A stretch of DNA of 64,000 nucleotides from Flammeovirgaceae bacterium (GTDB lineage: Bacteria > Bacteroidota > Bacteroidia > Cytophagales > Cyclobacteriaceae): NCBI GenBank assembly GCA_016709845.1, contig JADJMA010000014.1, forward strand, positions 54,861 through 118,860. Reading direction: 5' to 3'. Position numbers and translations under genes: made by a program. Below the pieces are notes generated by a model, which was not told the DNA's origin, made no database searches, and worked only from the letters and a program-made list of their open reading frames with translations. Shown here piece after piece: positions 39,757 through 48,794 of the stretch (the first letter of the stretch is position 1; each line of letters starts with the position of its first letter).

Positions 39757-40872
39757 CTATTTCAAAACCTCGCTTACATCCACGTAAGGGATATTGAATG
39801 CATCGGCCACAGCCTTATATACCACTTTGCCATTCACCACATTCAATCCCTTTTTTAAGTCTTCATGTTCTTTACATGCTTTTTTCCAGCCATGGTTTGC
39901 CAACCTAAGCGCATAAGGAAGCGTAGCATTGGTGAGGGCCAGAGTAGACGTATAAGGTACAGCACCCGGCATGTTGGCTACACAGTAATGAACAATATCA
40001 TCAATAATATAAGTAGGATCTTCATGCGTGGTTGGCTTGCACGTTTCAATGCAACCGCCCTGATCTACGGCCACATCTACTAAAACAGTACCCGGTCTCA
40101 TGGTTTTAAGCATATCCCGCGTAATCAGTTTTGGTGCTTTGGCTCCAGGAATCAGAACGCCACCAATAATCAAATCGTGTGTCTTTACGAGTTCACGCAA
40201 CATGTAATCGTTCGATGCCATCGTGTGAACATTTTTTGGCATTACATCATCCAGATATCTAAGTCTGTTTAGATTAACATCGGTAATAATCACATCGGCA
40301 CCCATGCCGGCAGCGATCTTGGCTGCATTGGTACCCACTACACCACCACCTAAGATCAAAACTTTGGCAGGCATTACGCCAGGTACGCCTCCTAATAAAA
40401 TACCACGACCCTTCAAAGGTTTTTCAAGATACTTGGCGCCTTCCTGAATAGCCATCCGGCCAGCCACTTCGGACATAGGTATTAACAAAGGAAGACTTCT
40501 ATCAGGGCGTTCAACGGTTTCGTAGGCCAAACACACCGCACCTGTTTTTATCATGGCATGAGCCAGTGGCTCGTAGGAGGCAAAATGGAAATAGGTAAAT
40601 ACGAGTTGATCCTTTTTGATCAGGCTATACTCTTGCTCTATGGGTTCTTTTACTTTGATGATCATTTCAGCAATACTGAAAACATCTTCTGCTTTCGGAA
40701 GAATTTTAGCTCCTGCGCCAATATACTCTTCATCACTAAATCCACTACCTTCGCCCGCTTTAGTTTGAATGTAAACGGTGTGTCCCTTCTTTGCAAATTC
40801 TTGTGCACCTGCCGGGGTAAGGGCTACTCTGTTTTCGTTATTTTTGATTTCCTTTGGAACTCCGATAATCAT
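39757..40872 (-). CDS. ald: Alanine dehydrogenase
   Basis: A 371-residue enzyme that interconverts alanine and pyruvate with NAD. Visible: MIIGVPKEIKNNENRVALTP at the start, substrate-site YFHFASYEPL, NAD-binding VLILGGGVVGTNAAKIAAGMGADV, and VDVAVDQGGCIET. Intact and full length; cytoplasmic. No regulator is next to it. Confidence 0.96.
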   Translation of the reverse strand: MIIGVPKEIKNNENRVALTPAGAQEFAKKGHTVYIQTKAGEGSGFSDEEYIGAGAKILPKAEDVFSIAEMIIKVKEPIEQEYSLIKKDQLVFTYFHFASYEPLAHAMIKTGAVCLAYETVERPDRSLPLLIPMSEVAGRMAIQEGAKYLEKPLKGRGILLGGVPGVMPAKVLILGGGVVGTNAAKIAAGMGADVIITDVNLNRLRYLDDVMPKNVHTMASNDYMLRELVKTHDLIIGGVLIPGAKAPKLITRDMLKTMRPGTVLVDVAVDQGGCIETCKPTTHEDPTYIIDDIVHYCVANMPGAVPYTSTLALTNATLPYALRLANHGWKKACKEHEDLKKGLNVVNGKVVYKAVADAFNIPYVDVSEVLK

Positions 40873-40960
40873 AGTGGTAGATTTTAATTTTACGTAAACA
40901 GCTAAACTTTTGGCAAATATAGCATTCGGTTACGATTGCAGGAGGTTGTTTTAATACTTT

Positions 40961-41332
40961 TTGATGGAAATGAATTCTGCATCACACTATGCTTTTTATG
41001 GCTCCTTGAGGAAAGGGATGAAATTGTATGAGCAATACAAAAGTGGCCTGGATTATCGCTACAGTTTTTGGTTATCGGGTTTTAAACTTTACTCACTCGG
41101 AAGCTACCCATGTGCCATAAAATCGACTGAGTTGAATAGTCGGATTCTTATTGAAGTAATGAAGGTAACCGATCCGAAAATTGAAATAGAAATTTTTGAT
41201 CTGGAGATTGAAGCAGGATATTATTATGAAGAAATTTTGATTCACGATATTCCAACAGGAATCTTTCTTTATCAGGATGCGGCCAATTATCCATTCGTGC
41301 GTCATGGAGACTGGGTTAAATTCTTCTGTTAG
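40961..41332 (+). CDS. Gamma-glutamylcyclotransferase-like (AIG2/GGCT) protein
   Basis: A 123-residue GGCT-fold protein. The entrance motif is HYAFYGSLRKGMKLYEQY (usual form YGSLR.G), and the middle has IEIFDLEIEAGYYYEEILI. The catalytic Glu of the family may be one of the Glu in DLEIEAGY. Substrate unknown; such proteins act on gamma-glutamyl amines. The start is ATG 40961 or 40967. Confidence 0.75.
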   Translation: MMEMNSASHYAFYGSLRKGMKLYEQYKSGLDYRYSFWLSGFKLYSLGSYPCAIKSTELNSRILIEVMKVTDPKIEIEIFDLEIEAGYYYEEILIHDIPTGIFLYQDAANYPFVRHGDWVKFFC

Positions 41333-41373
41333 CTAATTAATTCCCAGTATATTATTCCGGAAGGGATTTTGTT

Positions 41374-41405
41374 TTTGACCCCTCCCTTGTTTTTGACTAT
41401 TTTTG
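41374..41405 (+). promoter_or_regulatory. Bacteroidetes-type promoter of the E1 gene
   Basis: TTTG (41374-41377), 20 bases, TATTTTTG (41398-41405): a full match to the Bacteroidetes consensus. It makes a start at TTG 41403 impossible, so the start is GTG 41427 or ATG 41445. Confidence 0.7.
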
Positions 41406-41426
41406 ATAATAACCAACCCATTTGCC

Positions 41427-43827
41427 GTGAGCGAAACCAAGACAATGGTTAGTGGATTAACCGAAAAAAGATTGCTGACCTGCTGGCAGATTATAAGCTG
41501 GCGTGTGAAAGTCGTGAAGCGAGTTTATTTGGCCGTAAGGAAGTGTTTATGGGTAAAGCCAAGTTTGGAATTTTCGGAGACGGAAAAGAACTGGCACAGC
41601 TCGCGATGGCAAAGGTATTTCGGCCAGGTGATCATCGTGCAGGGTATTACCGCGACCAAACCTTTATGTTGGCCATTGGCGGGCTCACCTTGCAGCAATA
41701 TTTTGCTCAGCTCTACGCGCACCCGGATGTAGAGGCAGATCCGGCATCAGCCGGTCGGCTGATGAACGGACACTTTGCTACACGCATGATTGATGAGCAC
41801 GGAGCTTTCAAAAATTTAGCGAAACTTAAAAACAGCAGTTCAGATATTTCACCTACGGCCGGTCAAATGCCCAGACTGGTGGGGTTGGCCTATGCATCCA
41901 AGTTATTTAGAAATACTCCAGAGCTTACACAATTCAGTGATCTGAGTGATCAGGGAAATGAAATAGCATTTGGTACTATTGGTAATGCATCTACCAGTGA
42001 AGGAATGTTTTTTGAGGCGATCAACGCTGCAGGTGTTTTGCAAGTACCCATGCTAATGTCTGTTTGGGATGATGATTATGGAATCTCGGTGCCCAAAGAA
42101 TATCATACAACAAAAGGAAGTATCTCCAAAATTTTAGCTGGTTTTCAGCGAACCAAAACTGAGAAGGGATTTGAAATCTTAACGGTGAAAGGGTGGGATT
42201 ATCAAGCATTGCTTCAAACGTATAAGAAGGCCGAAAAAATTTGTCGCGATGAGCACGTACCGGTTCTGGTTCACGTAACGGAAATGACTCAACCCCAGGG
42301 GCACTCCACCTCAGGTTCACACGAACGATATAAGTCGAAAGAAAGATTAACGTGGGAGGCAGAGCATGATTGTATTCGAAAACTGAGGCAATGGATTTTA
42401 GAGAGTGGAGTAGCTTCGGTAGAGGAATTGGTTGAAATCGAAAAGAGGCAAAGGCTGTTGCCAAGGCATCAAAAGATATAGCCTGGAAAGCCTTTAACGA
42501 AGATATTCAGAAGGATCAAAAAAAGCTTGAGAGAATTTTAGTTAAGGCCAGCGAGGCGGCACCGGCTATCGAAGACATTCTTAGAGAATTAAAGAAGACG
42601 ATCAACCCACTCAGGATGGATTCTATGCGTGCGGCAAAAAAAGCTATCCGCAAATTAATGAATGCTAATTCAGATATCCGCGAAGCAGTGGCTGAATGGA
42701 TAAGGGTTTCAGAAACTGAAAATGCAGACCGTTTTAATTCGTATCTCTATAGTAATTCTGAGTGGTCGGCACTTAACGTAGCGCACATCGAACCGGTTTA
42801 TTCTGATAAATCTCCGCTTATTGATGGACGCGAAGTGTTGCAAGCTTGTTTTACACAGGCGCTGAAAAGAGATCCACGAGTTCTTGCTTTTGGTGAGGAT
42901 GTTGGAAAAATTGGTGATGTAAATCAGGGATTTGCTGGGTTGCAGGAAAAATTTGGTGAGCTACGCGTAACCGATACCGGTATTCGGGAATGTACCATCA
43001 TTGGGCAGGGCATAGGGGCAGCCTTAAGAGGACTTAGACCGATCGCTGAAATTCAATATCTCGATTATCTTTTGTATGCGATTCAGATTATGTCCGATGA
43101 TCTGGCCTGCCTTCAGTATAGGACTAAAGGCGGTCAAAAGGCACCGTTAATAATTCGCACACGCGGTCATAGGCTAGAAGGCGTTTGGCACGCGGGTTCG
43201 CCCATGGGTATGGCTTTGCATGCCATTCGGGGTATGTATGTGTTGGTACCGAGAGATATGACACAGGCAGCTGGGTTTTACAATACATTACTTCAATCGG
43301 ATGACCCCGCCTTGATTATAGAATGCTTGAATGGTTATCGGATTAAAGAACGATTGCCAGATAATATTGGTGAGTTTACAGTGCCCTTAGGCATGCCTGA
43401 TATTTTGTGTTATGGCAATGATGTTACGATAGTCACCTATGGTTCTATGTGTAAAATTGTTATGGAGGCAGTAAATGATTTGGAAACACATGGCATTTCC
43501 TGTGAGGTCATAGATGTACAAACTTTATTGCCGTTTGACATCCAGCACAAAATTCTTGAGTCGATTAAAAAAACAAATCGGGTAATCTTTGCGGATGAGG
43601 ATGTGCCGGGAGGAGCTACTGCTTTTATGATGCAGCAGGTATTAGAGGGCCAGCGTGCCTATGAGTACCTGGATTCGAAACCTCGAACTATTGCAGCCAA
43701 AGAACACAGGCCGGCTTATGGATCGGATGGCGATTATTTCTCCAAGCCAAACCCAGAAGATGTTTTTGATGTTGTGCATGAATTAATGAACGAGGTTGAT
43801 CCGGAACGATATCCGAAATTATACTGA
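41427..43827 (+). CDS. 2-oxoacid dehydrogenase E1, fused alpha and beta (frame changes)
   Basis: About 800 residues: thiamine-diphosphate-dependent E1 with alpha and beta subunits in one chain, as in branched-chain 2-oxoacid dehydrogenases of Bacteroidota. Alpha part: PGDHRAGYYRDQTFMLAIGG, GTIGNASTSEGMFFEAINAAG (ThDP site), DDDYGISVPKEY, and the phosphorylation-type loop HGHSTSGSHERY. Beta part: AFGEDVGKIGDVNQGFAGLQ, GAALRGLRPIAEIQYLDYLLY, and the C-terminal domain VIDVQTLLPFDIQ. Indels near 41465 (poly-A) and 42455 divide it into three frames. It supplies branched-chain acyl-CoA for fatty acids with E2/E3 encoded elsewhere. The start is GTG 41427, or ATG 41445. Confidence 0.9.
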
Positions 43828-43828
43828 A

Positions 43829-44548
43829 TCAAAGAGTAAATTCGGGAGTGAAGATTTCATTACTCTTGTTAAGAGCACGGTCTTTTATCTGAACTCTTAG
43901 CTTGAGTGTCTTAACACTAAACAAGGCTTTAAAACCAATTGACCCCATACTGTATCTTAGTCTTCCTTCCAAAGGAGTTCCTGACTCTTCTTTATACAAA
44001 ATTGGAAATCGCCCGTCAAAGGAAGTTCCACAGTTTGGATAATTGAATTCTTTGGTCCAGTCAAATTCAGTAAATGTGCCATCTGGATTTTTTACCAAAA
44101 AATCAACCTCAATATTGTAGTGATCTTGGTTTAGTTCAAAGTAAAAGGTATCGACCTTATTGGTGTTGTCTGTACTAACTTCCCAATTAATGCAATTATA
44201 AGGTTTTACAAAATCTGGCAACGAGCTGTAATCGGGGTTAGTTCTTTTATCTTTATAGGTTAAGTAATTTCCATCCGGCTTAAGGTAGAAGAATTTATTA
44301 TTATAACAGATGTTTTCACTTATACACTCAAGTTCGCTGGGATCCAACCCCAGGTCTCCATCGCCATCTTTAAACGTAATGACGAGGATCAGGGAATCCG
44401 CCTCAGCATCAAAGCCAGCCCCATATTCCTTAAAGTCAATACTTTCGAATTCAATTTGGGGCTGTATCGGAAATTCTGGCGGAGTAAAGCACCCACCAAC
44501 ACCGAGTGAAATAAACAAAAAACCAATTAGATTCCCTTTCAATCTCAT
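43829..44548 (-). CDS. Hypothetical lipoprotein with Asp-rich loop
   Basis: A 239-residue lipoprotein (lipobox GVGGC, Cys20). After a short proline-rich linker it has an immunoglobulin-like beta region with a calcium-loop-like segment FKDGDGDLGLDPSELE. Similar proteins are common in Cytophagales and carry no function I know. It is probably attached to the outer membrane. Intact. Convergent with the E1 gene, with one base between them. Confidence 0.75.
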   Translation of the reverse strand: MRLKGNLIGFLFISLGVGGCFTPPEFPIQPQIEFESIDFKEYGAGFDAEADSLILVITFKDGDGDLGLDPSELECISENICYNNKFFYLKPDGNYLTYKDKRTNPDYSSLPDFVKPYNCINWEVSTDNTNKVDTFYFELNQDHYNIEVDFLVKNPDGTFTEFDWTKEFNYPNCGTSFDGRFPILYKEESGTPLEGRLRYSMGSIGFKALFSVKTLKLRVQIKDRALNKSNEIFTPEFTL

Positions 44549-44581
44549 TTTCTACCTTTAACCTTGTAAAATAAGCAACGC

Positions 44582-45568
44582 TTGAACACATTCAAAAGTT
44601 TTGAGGAATCTTTATATCAAGTAAACGATAACAACTTTGAAGAAATTGCGTTTCGTTTATTCCATTTTCAAGCGAAGAATAATGCAGTTTATAGTCAGTA
44701 CCTCCAGTACTTAAATTGCAAAACGGAGCTAATTGATTCGTTAGAACAGATACCGTTTCTACCAATTGAATTGTTTAAGTCACAAAAAGTTAAAACGGGT
44801 ACCTGGAAACCGATGACTGAATTTACGAGCAGCGGCACCGGGGGGATGGCAACCAGCAAGCACGAGGTTTTTGATCTTTCCTTTTATTTAAGATTGTCGG
44901 AACAAATTTTTACAAGTTTTTATGGGCGAGTAACGGACTATCACCTATTGGCACTACTTCCGTCTTACCTTGAAAGAAAGGATTCTTCTTTAATTGCCAT
45001 GATGGATCATCTGATTAAAGAAAGCAAATCTGAGCACTCGGGATTTTATTTGCACAACCAGGAAGAGTTGGTGAAAAAGATTTCTTCCTTGAATGACAGC
45101 AAGCGCAAGGTGATGCTTTGGGGCGTATCGTTTGCACTTCTTGATTTGGCTGAATCTTATGAGTTGGATCTAAAGAATTTCATTGTGATGGAAACGGGTG
45201 GTATGAAGGGGCGGAGAAAGGAGTGGGTCAGAGAGGAATTGCATAGCTTTTTATGCAACCGGTTTAACATAAAGTCAATTCATTCTGAATATGGAATGAC
45301 TGAACTGATGTCTCAGGCTTACTCTAAAGGCAACGGTTACTATCTATGCCCGCCCTGGATGAAAGTGCTTGTGAGAGATATCAATGACCCATTTCGAACC
45401 TTAATTGGCAAAACTGGTGGAATTAAGGTTATTGATTTGGCTAATTTTCACTCCTGTGCCTTTATAGAAACTCAGGATTTAGGATTAGTAGGCCAACAGG
45501 GTAATTTTGAGCTACTTGGAAGATTTGATAATAGCGATTTAAGAGGTTGTAATTTATTGGTTGGATAG
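44582..45568 (+). CDS. LuxE-like acyl-protein synthetase
   Basis: A 328-residue member of the LuxE/acyl-protein synthetase (ANL-like) family: ELFKSQKVKTG and the phosphate-binding loop TEFTSSGTGGMATS, then VMETGGMKGRRKEWVREEL and HSEYGMTELMSQAY, corresponding to the adenylation core. The family makes acyl-AMP and passes the acyl to a Cys; no luxC/D gene is in the window, so bioluminescence is not implied. Probably part of O-antigen or acyl-glycan chemistry, which is inference. The start is TTG 44582, divergent from the lipoprotein gene by 33 bases. Confidence 0.75.
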   Translation: MNTFKSFEESLYQVNDNNFEEIAFRLFHFQAKNNAVYSQYLQYLNCKTELIDSLEQIPFLPIELFKSQKVKTGTWKPMTEFTSSGTGGMATSKHEVFDLSFYLRLSEQIFTSFYGRVTDYHLLALLPSYLERKDSSLIAMMDHLIKESKSEHSGFYLHNQEELVKKISSLNDSKRKVMLWGVSFALLDLAESYELDLKNFIVMETGGMKGRRKEWVREELHSFLCNRFNIKSIHSEYGMTELMSQAYSKGNGYYLCPPWMKVLVRDINDPFRTLIGKTGGIKVIDLANFHSCAFIETQDLGLVGQQGNFELLGRFDNSDLRGCNLLVG

Positions 45569-45606
45569 CCGATAGAATCGCCCAACGGTATTTTATAAAT
45601 AATAAA

Positions 45607-45637
45607 TTTGTAAGAATTCAAAAGATTGATATTTTTG
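45607..45637 (+). promoter_or_regulatory. Promoter of the small lipoprotein gene
   Basis: TTTG (45607-45610), 19 bases, TATTTTTG (45630-45637): an exact consensus match, placed 21 bases before the ATG at 45659. Confidence 0.75.
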
Positions 45638-45658
45638 TTCCTTATCAAAGCCACTAAT

Positions 45659-45778
45659 ATGAAGAAAATCATCGCATTTGTAGCTCTTCTTGCATTTATG
45701 ACGTCTTGCAGTCAGTATACCTGCCCGACCTATAGCAAGAAGGACATGAAGAAAAGCGTAGCTGAAAACCGGGTTTAG
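45659..45778 (+). CDS. Small lipoprotein, 39 residues
   Basis: A short gene too small for most gene finders: MKKIIAFVALLAFMTSC, then SQYTCPTYSKKDMKKSVAENRV. It has a good lipoprotein signal (lipobox FMTSC, Cys17), so the mature part is only 23 residues, with a second Cys at position 22. It has its own consensus promoter. It resembles the start of the larger lipoprotein at 1497 (CTQRLICPAY). Function unknown; small lipoproteins of this kind are a known class in Bacteroidota. Stop TAG 45776-45778. Confidence 0.75.
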   Translation: MKKIIAFVALLAFMTSCSQYTCPTYSKKDMKKSVAENRV

Positions 45779-45783
45779 GAGGT

Positions 45784-46943
45784 TTATAAGTACTTTTTGA
45801 CTTCTTCCGGGCCTATTTGGCCTTCGCTCATTATTATTAGTCTCTCCACGACATTTCTAAGCTCGCGGATGTTTCCTGTCCAGTTGTTTTTTTGAAGCAA
45901 ATCCAACGCTTCTTTCGTTATCTCTTTTCGCTTAGACCCATATTCAAGGGCTATATCATCCAGAAACTTATTAACCAATAAGGGTATGTCTTCTGCCCGA
46001 TCATTGAGGGATGGAACTTTAATAACTATTACCGACAGGCGGTGATACAGATCCTCGCGAAAGCGATGCTCTTCAATTTCTTTTTTTAAATCTTTGTTGG
46101 TAGCGGCTACTACCCGCACATTAACAGAAATGTCCTTTTCGCCACCAACCCGGGTTATTTTACTTTCTTGTAATGCCCGAAGAACTTTAGCCTGTGCGGA
46201 AAGACTCATATCTCCAATCTCATCGAGAAAAAGTGTGCCCCCTTCGGCTTGTTCAAATTTTCCGATTCGCTGCTTTATGGCTGATGTAAAGGAACCCTTT
46301 TCATGACCAAACAATTCGCTTTCAATTAACTCCGAGGGAATGGCTGCACAATTCACCTCTACAAACTGCTTGTTTCTTCGTTCGCTAATATCATGAAGTT
46401 GACGGGCAACCAATTCTTTACCCGATCCATTAGGTCCTGTTATCAAAACCCGGGCTTCGGTAGGTGCCACTTTCTCAATCATGTCTTTAACCTCCTGTAG
46501 CGGTTTTGATTTCCCAACGATTTCGTATTTCTGAGATACTTTTTCTTTAGAATCTTTGTCTCTTTAACCAGGTTGGTGTTATCCAATGCGTTTCGTAGCG
46601 TAATCAATAGCCGGTTAAGGTCGGGCGGTTTTTGAAGAAAATCGTAGGCGCCAAGTTTAGTGGCATCAACGGCAATTTCGGTTGTTCCATGAGCAGATAT
46701 CATGATAAAGGCCGAGGTGTTTCCCTTAGCCTTTGCTTGTTGTAAAACTTCCATGCCATCCATCTTTGGCATCTTGATATCACAGAAGACTACCTCGTAA
46801 TGTTCTTTCTCAAGTTTTGATAACCCCTCGGCACCATCTTTCGCTTCGTCTACTTCTAGATTGAGTTCTTTTTGATCGAGTAGAATATCTTTCAGAACAG
46901 CGCGGATGCTGGCTTCATCTTCTATGAGTAATACTTTAGGCAC
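45784..46943 (-). CDS. NtrC-type AAA+ response regulator, no DNA-binding domain (frame change)
   Basis: About 386 residues: receiver domain (1-120, phospho-acceptor Asp55 in VVFCDIKMPKMDG), a linker, then an AAA+ domain with Walker A GPNGSGKE, Walker B GGTLFLDEIGDM and the arginine-finger region. The sigma-54 contact loop, usually GAFTGA, reads GSFTSA. The protein ends right after the AAA+ domain (GPEEVKKYL) without a Fis-type HTH. A frame change near 46540 divides the domains. It may not drive sigma-54 in the usual way. Convergent with the small lipoprotein. Confidence 0.85.
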
Positions 46944-46993
46944 GGACTTTTTAAATTAAGGTAACTATAGGTTGAATCATTTATTTTAAAATT

Positions 46994-47387
46994 AATGCAA
47001 GCCTGTAAGCCGGGTTCTGTCACCTTCAACTAGAAGGGTGCTTATCATTTATCTTGTTCAGATGTCGCCATCTGAATCTAGCAGCCTACCCAATCACGCC
47101 AGTCGAAACTACTAGCGAGCAGCTAGTCACTTTCGTGGGCGTGACCTATTTGGCCTTTCAACTCGTAAGGTTTGCCATGCGTCTGAAATCACTTTCAGTA
47201 CCGGTGGGCTCTTACCCCACCTTTTCACCTTTTCCCTAACGGTAACCGTAAGGGTAGTTTATTTTCTGTGGCACTTTCTGTGGCTGCCGCTTCCGTCAGT
47301 CCCTTCCCGTTAGGAAGTACGATGCTCTTTGTTGCCCGGACTTTCCTCCCTGACGGAAAACGTCAAGGCGATAAGCCGGCTTGCATT
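46994..47387 (-). ncRNA. rnpB: RNase P RNA (class A)
   Basis: About 394 bases. P1 is formed by aatgcaagcc / ggcttgcatt at the two ends. Conserved cores on the minus strand are GAGGAAAGTCCGGGC (5' part), ACAGAAA in the middle, and GACAGAACCCGGCTTACAGG at the 3' end. It processes tRNA 5' ends with the RnpA protein. The apparent protein frame at 47054-47239 is inside this RNA and is not a gene. Confidence 0.95.
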
Positions 47388-47391
47388 GTGG

Positions 47392-47399
47392 CAAATTTA
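47392..47399 (-). promoter_or_regulatory. -7 element of rnpB
   Basis: On the minus strand, TAAATTTG ends 5 bases before the RNase P RNA start near 47387. This spacing is as expected for a -7 box. No TTG box is seen at the usual distance. Confidence 0.6.
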
Positions 47400-47423
47400 C
47401 GTACTTAAACTGAGAAAAGATGA

Positions 47424-47822
47424 TTAATGAATATCCGAATCGGTAAGTTTTAATTCGTATTGATCTGCGAGATTGGCCACCTCCTGTAACATTTCCTTCA
47501 ACGTGCTTTCACTCAGGGTATCGAGCGGAGCCACAGCTTCCACTTGTAGATAATTTTCGGAAATAATAAAACGACAGTAGTTGAAGAAGGCTGTTTGTTC
47601 AAGAAGCATTTTAAAATCGATACCCGAATTAACGGCACATACTTTTGAATTTAGAGTAACCAAACTACGATTATAAAGCTCATTTTTTCTGACTGTTCCG
47701 ATAACAGTTTGATACCGGTTACCGGCAACGGGGATGATGATGATGGAATGGGTTGAATCGTATTCTGTGAACTGACCACCAATCTGGTCGGCATACACTT
47801 TCATAAAAGCTTTTAAATCCAT
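47424..47822 (-). CDS. YbjN-like / secretion-chaperone-fold protein
   Basis: A 132-residue protein without signal peptide: helix-strand pattern with SIIIIPVAGNRYQTVIGTVRK, VCAVNSGIDFKMLLEQT and LQVEAVAPLDTLSESTLKEMLQEV. This resembles the YbjN/type-III-chaperone-like fold. No partner is evident. Single gene upstream of rnpB. Family assignment is by general pattern and is tentative. Confidence 0.55.
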   Translation of the reverse strand: MDLKAFMKVYADQIGGQFTEYDSTHSIIIIPVAGNRYQTVIGTVRKNELYNRSLVTLNSKVCAVNSGIDFKMLLEQTAFFNYCRFIISENYLQVEAVAPLDTLSESTLKEMLQEVANLADQYELKLTDSDIH

Positions 47823-47876
47823 GAGTCTGGTGTTTAGTGATCGAAGTTAACAAAAGGCCCTGAATTATGATGCCAA

Positions 47877-48794
47877 TTAATAATAAAATAGGTAGCCTTT
47901 CACCTTTCCATTAGATAACTCAAGGGTGGGGCCGGGTATTTTTACCATATTGGCAAAATAGATCAGACCATTAATAAATTTTGATCTCGACTTTATGGCT
48001 GTCAGGTCGAAATCCAATCCTATATAAAATTGACGATAGGGGTTTAGGTTATTTTGCAGATTGTCATCATCATTCGCATACAACATATCCTCTGCTCCGT
48101 AGCCAACGGAAAAATTTAACCATTTCGGAAATTTCAAGAACTTATCCATATCTACCGACAACCAGTATGTTTGGCCATTATAATCTTTAATGATCTGTTG
48201 AAAGAATGTAGCCCCCAGTGCTTCTGGTCTTTGTGCTGCGTAATCAGTTTGATGGAACGAAAATTTGGGATAGATCTTAATCTGCTTCCAGAGAGCTTGC
48301 TGCCCCAGATAGAATCCCGCACCTAATGCATTCGCTGCTAAATCAGTCGCAGAGGCACCATACCCAGCAGAAAAACCATCGAGCACTTCAATGGATGACA
48401 TGACAACAAATCCTGACAGCGCACCAATCCAGCCCGATTTTTTCTTTGAAACGCCACTCCATTGTAATGAATGAGAACCTATGGATGATAGCTGAAAGGC
48501 TGAATAAAAGTGCCCCGCTTTATCCATTTGTTTCCACTCACCAGCATCATTAAAAAAATGGAAATCCTGTCTATCATAATTGCTATACCAGACATAACTT
48601 AAGCCAACCATAGCGCCTGTATAGGCGACCGTAGAACCAATAACAACAATTTTCAGGCGGTTGGGATTAACGTTGGATACGGTGTCCGCATTTTGTGCAA
48701 ACAAAGCAGGTAACACAAAGCACACAATAAAAAATGATAGAACAATTCTCTGAAAAGACTTCCAAAGGGTATGATTCAATCTAATTGGTTCCAT
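47877..48794 (-). CDS. DUF2279 protein, exported
   Basis: About 305 residues. The start is placed at MEPIRLNHTL (48794), giving a signal peptide ending at LFAQN; an upstream start would extend far into tamB. The DUF2279 core is clear: GEWKQMDKAGHFYSAFQLS, SSIEVLDGFSAGYGAS.TDLAANALGAG, and the strand-rich end NGQTYWLSVDM...FPKWLNFSVGYG. It is a predicted outer-membrane or periplasmic lipid-phosphatase-like fold of unknown role. It overlaps the end of tamB by about 14 bases, so it is likely cotranscribed. Confidence 0.85.
   Translation of the reverse strand: MEPIRLNHTLWKSFQRIVLSFFIVCFVLPALFAQNADTVSNVNPNRLKIVVIGSTVAYTGAMVGLSYVWYSNYDRQDFHFFNDAGEWKQMDKAGHFYSAFQLSSIGSHSLQWSGVSKKKSGWIGALSGFVVMSSIEVLDGFSAGYGASATDLAANALGAGFYLGQQALWKQIKIYPKFSFHQTDYAAQRPEALGATFFQQIIKDYNGQTYWLSVDMDKFLKFPKWLNFSVGYGAEDMLYANDDDNLQNNLNPYRQFYIGLDFDLTAIKSRSKFINGLIYFANMVKIPGPTLELSNGKVKGYLFYY

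Noticed and set aside
47054..47239. Protein reading frame of 61 residues
   Set aside because: It lies inside the RNase P RNA on the opposite strand and its sequence has no protein-like features.
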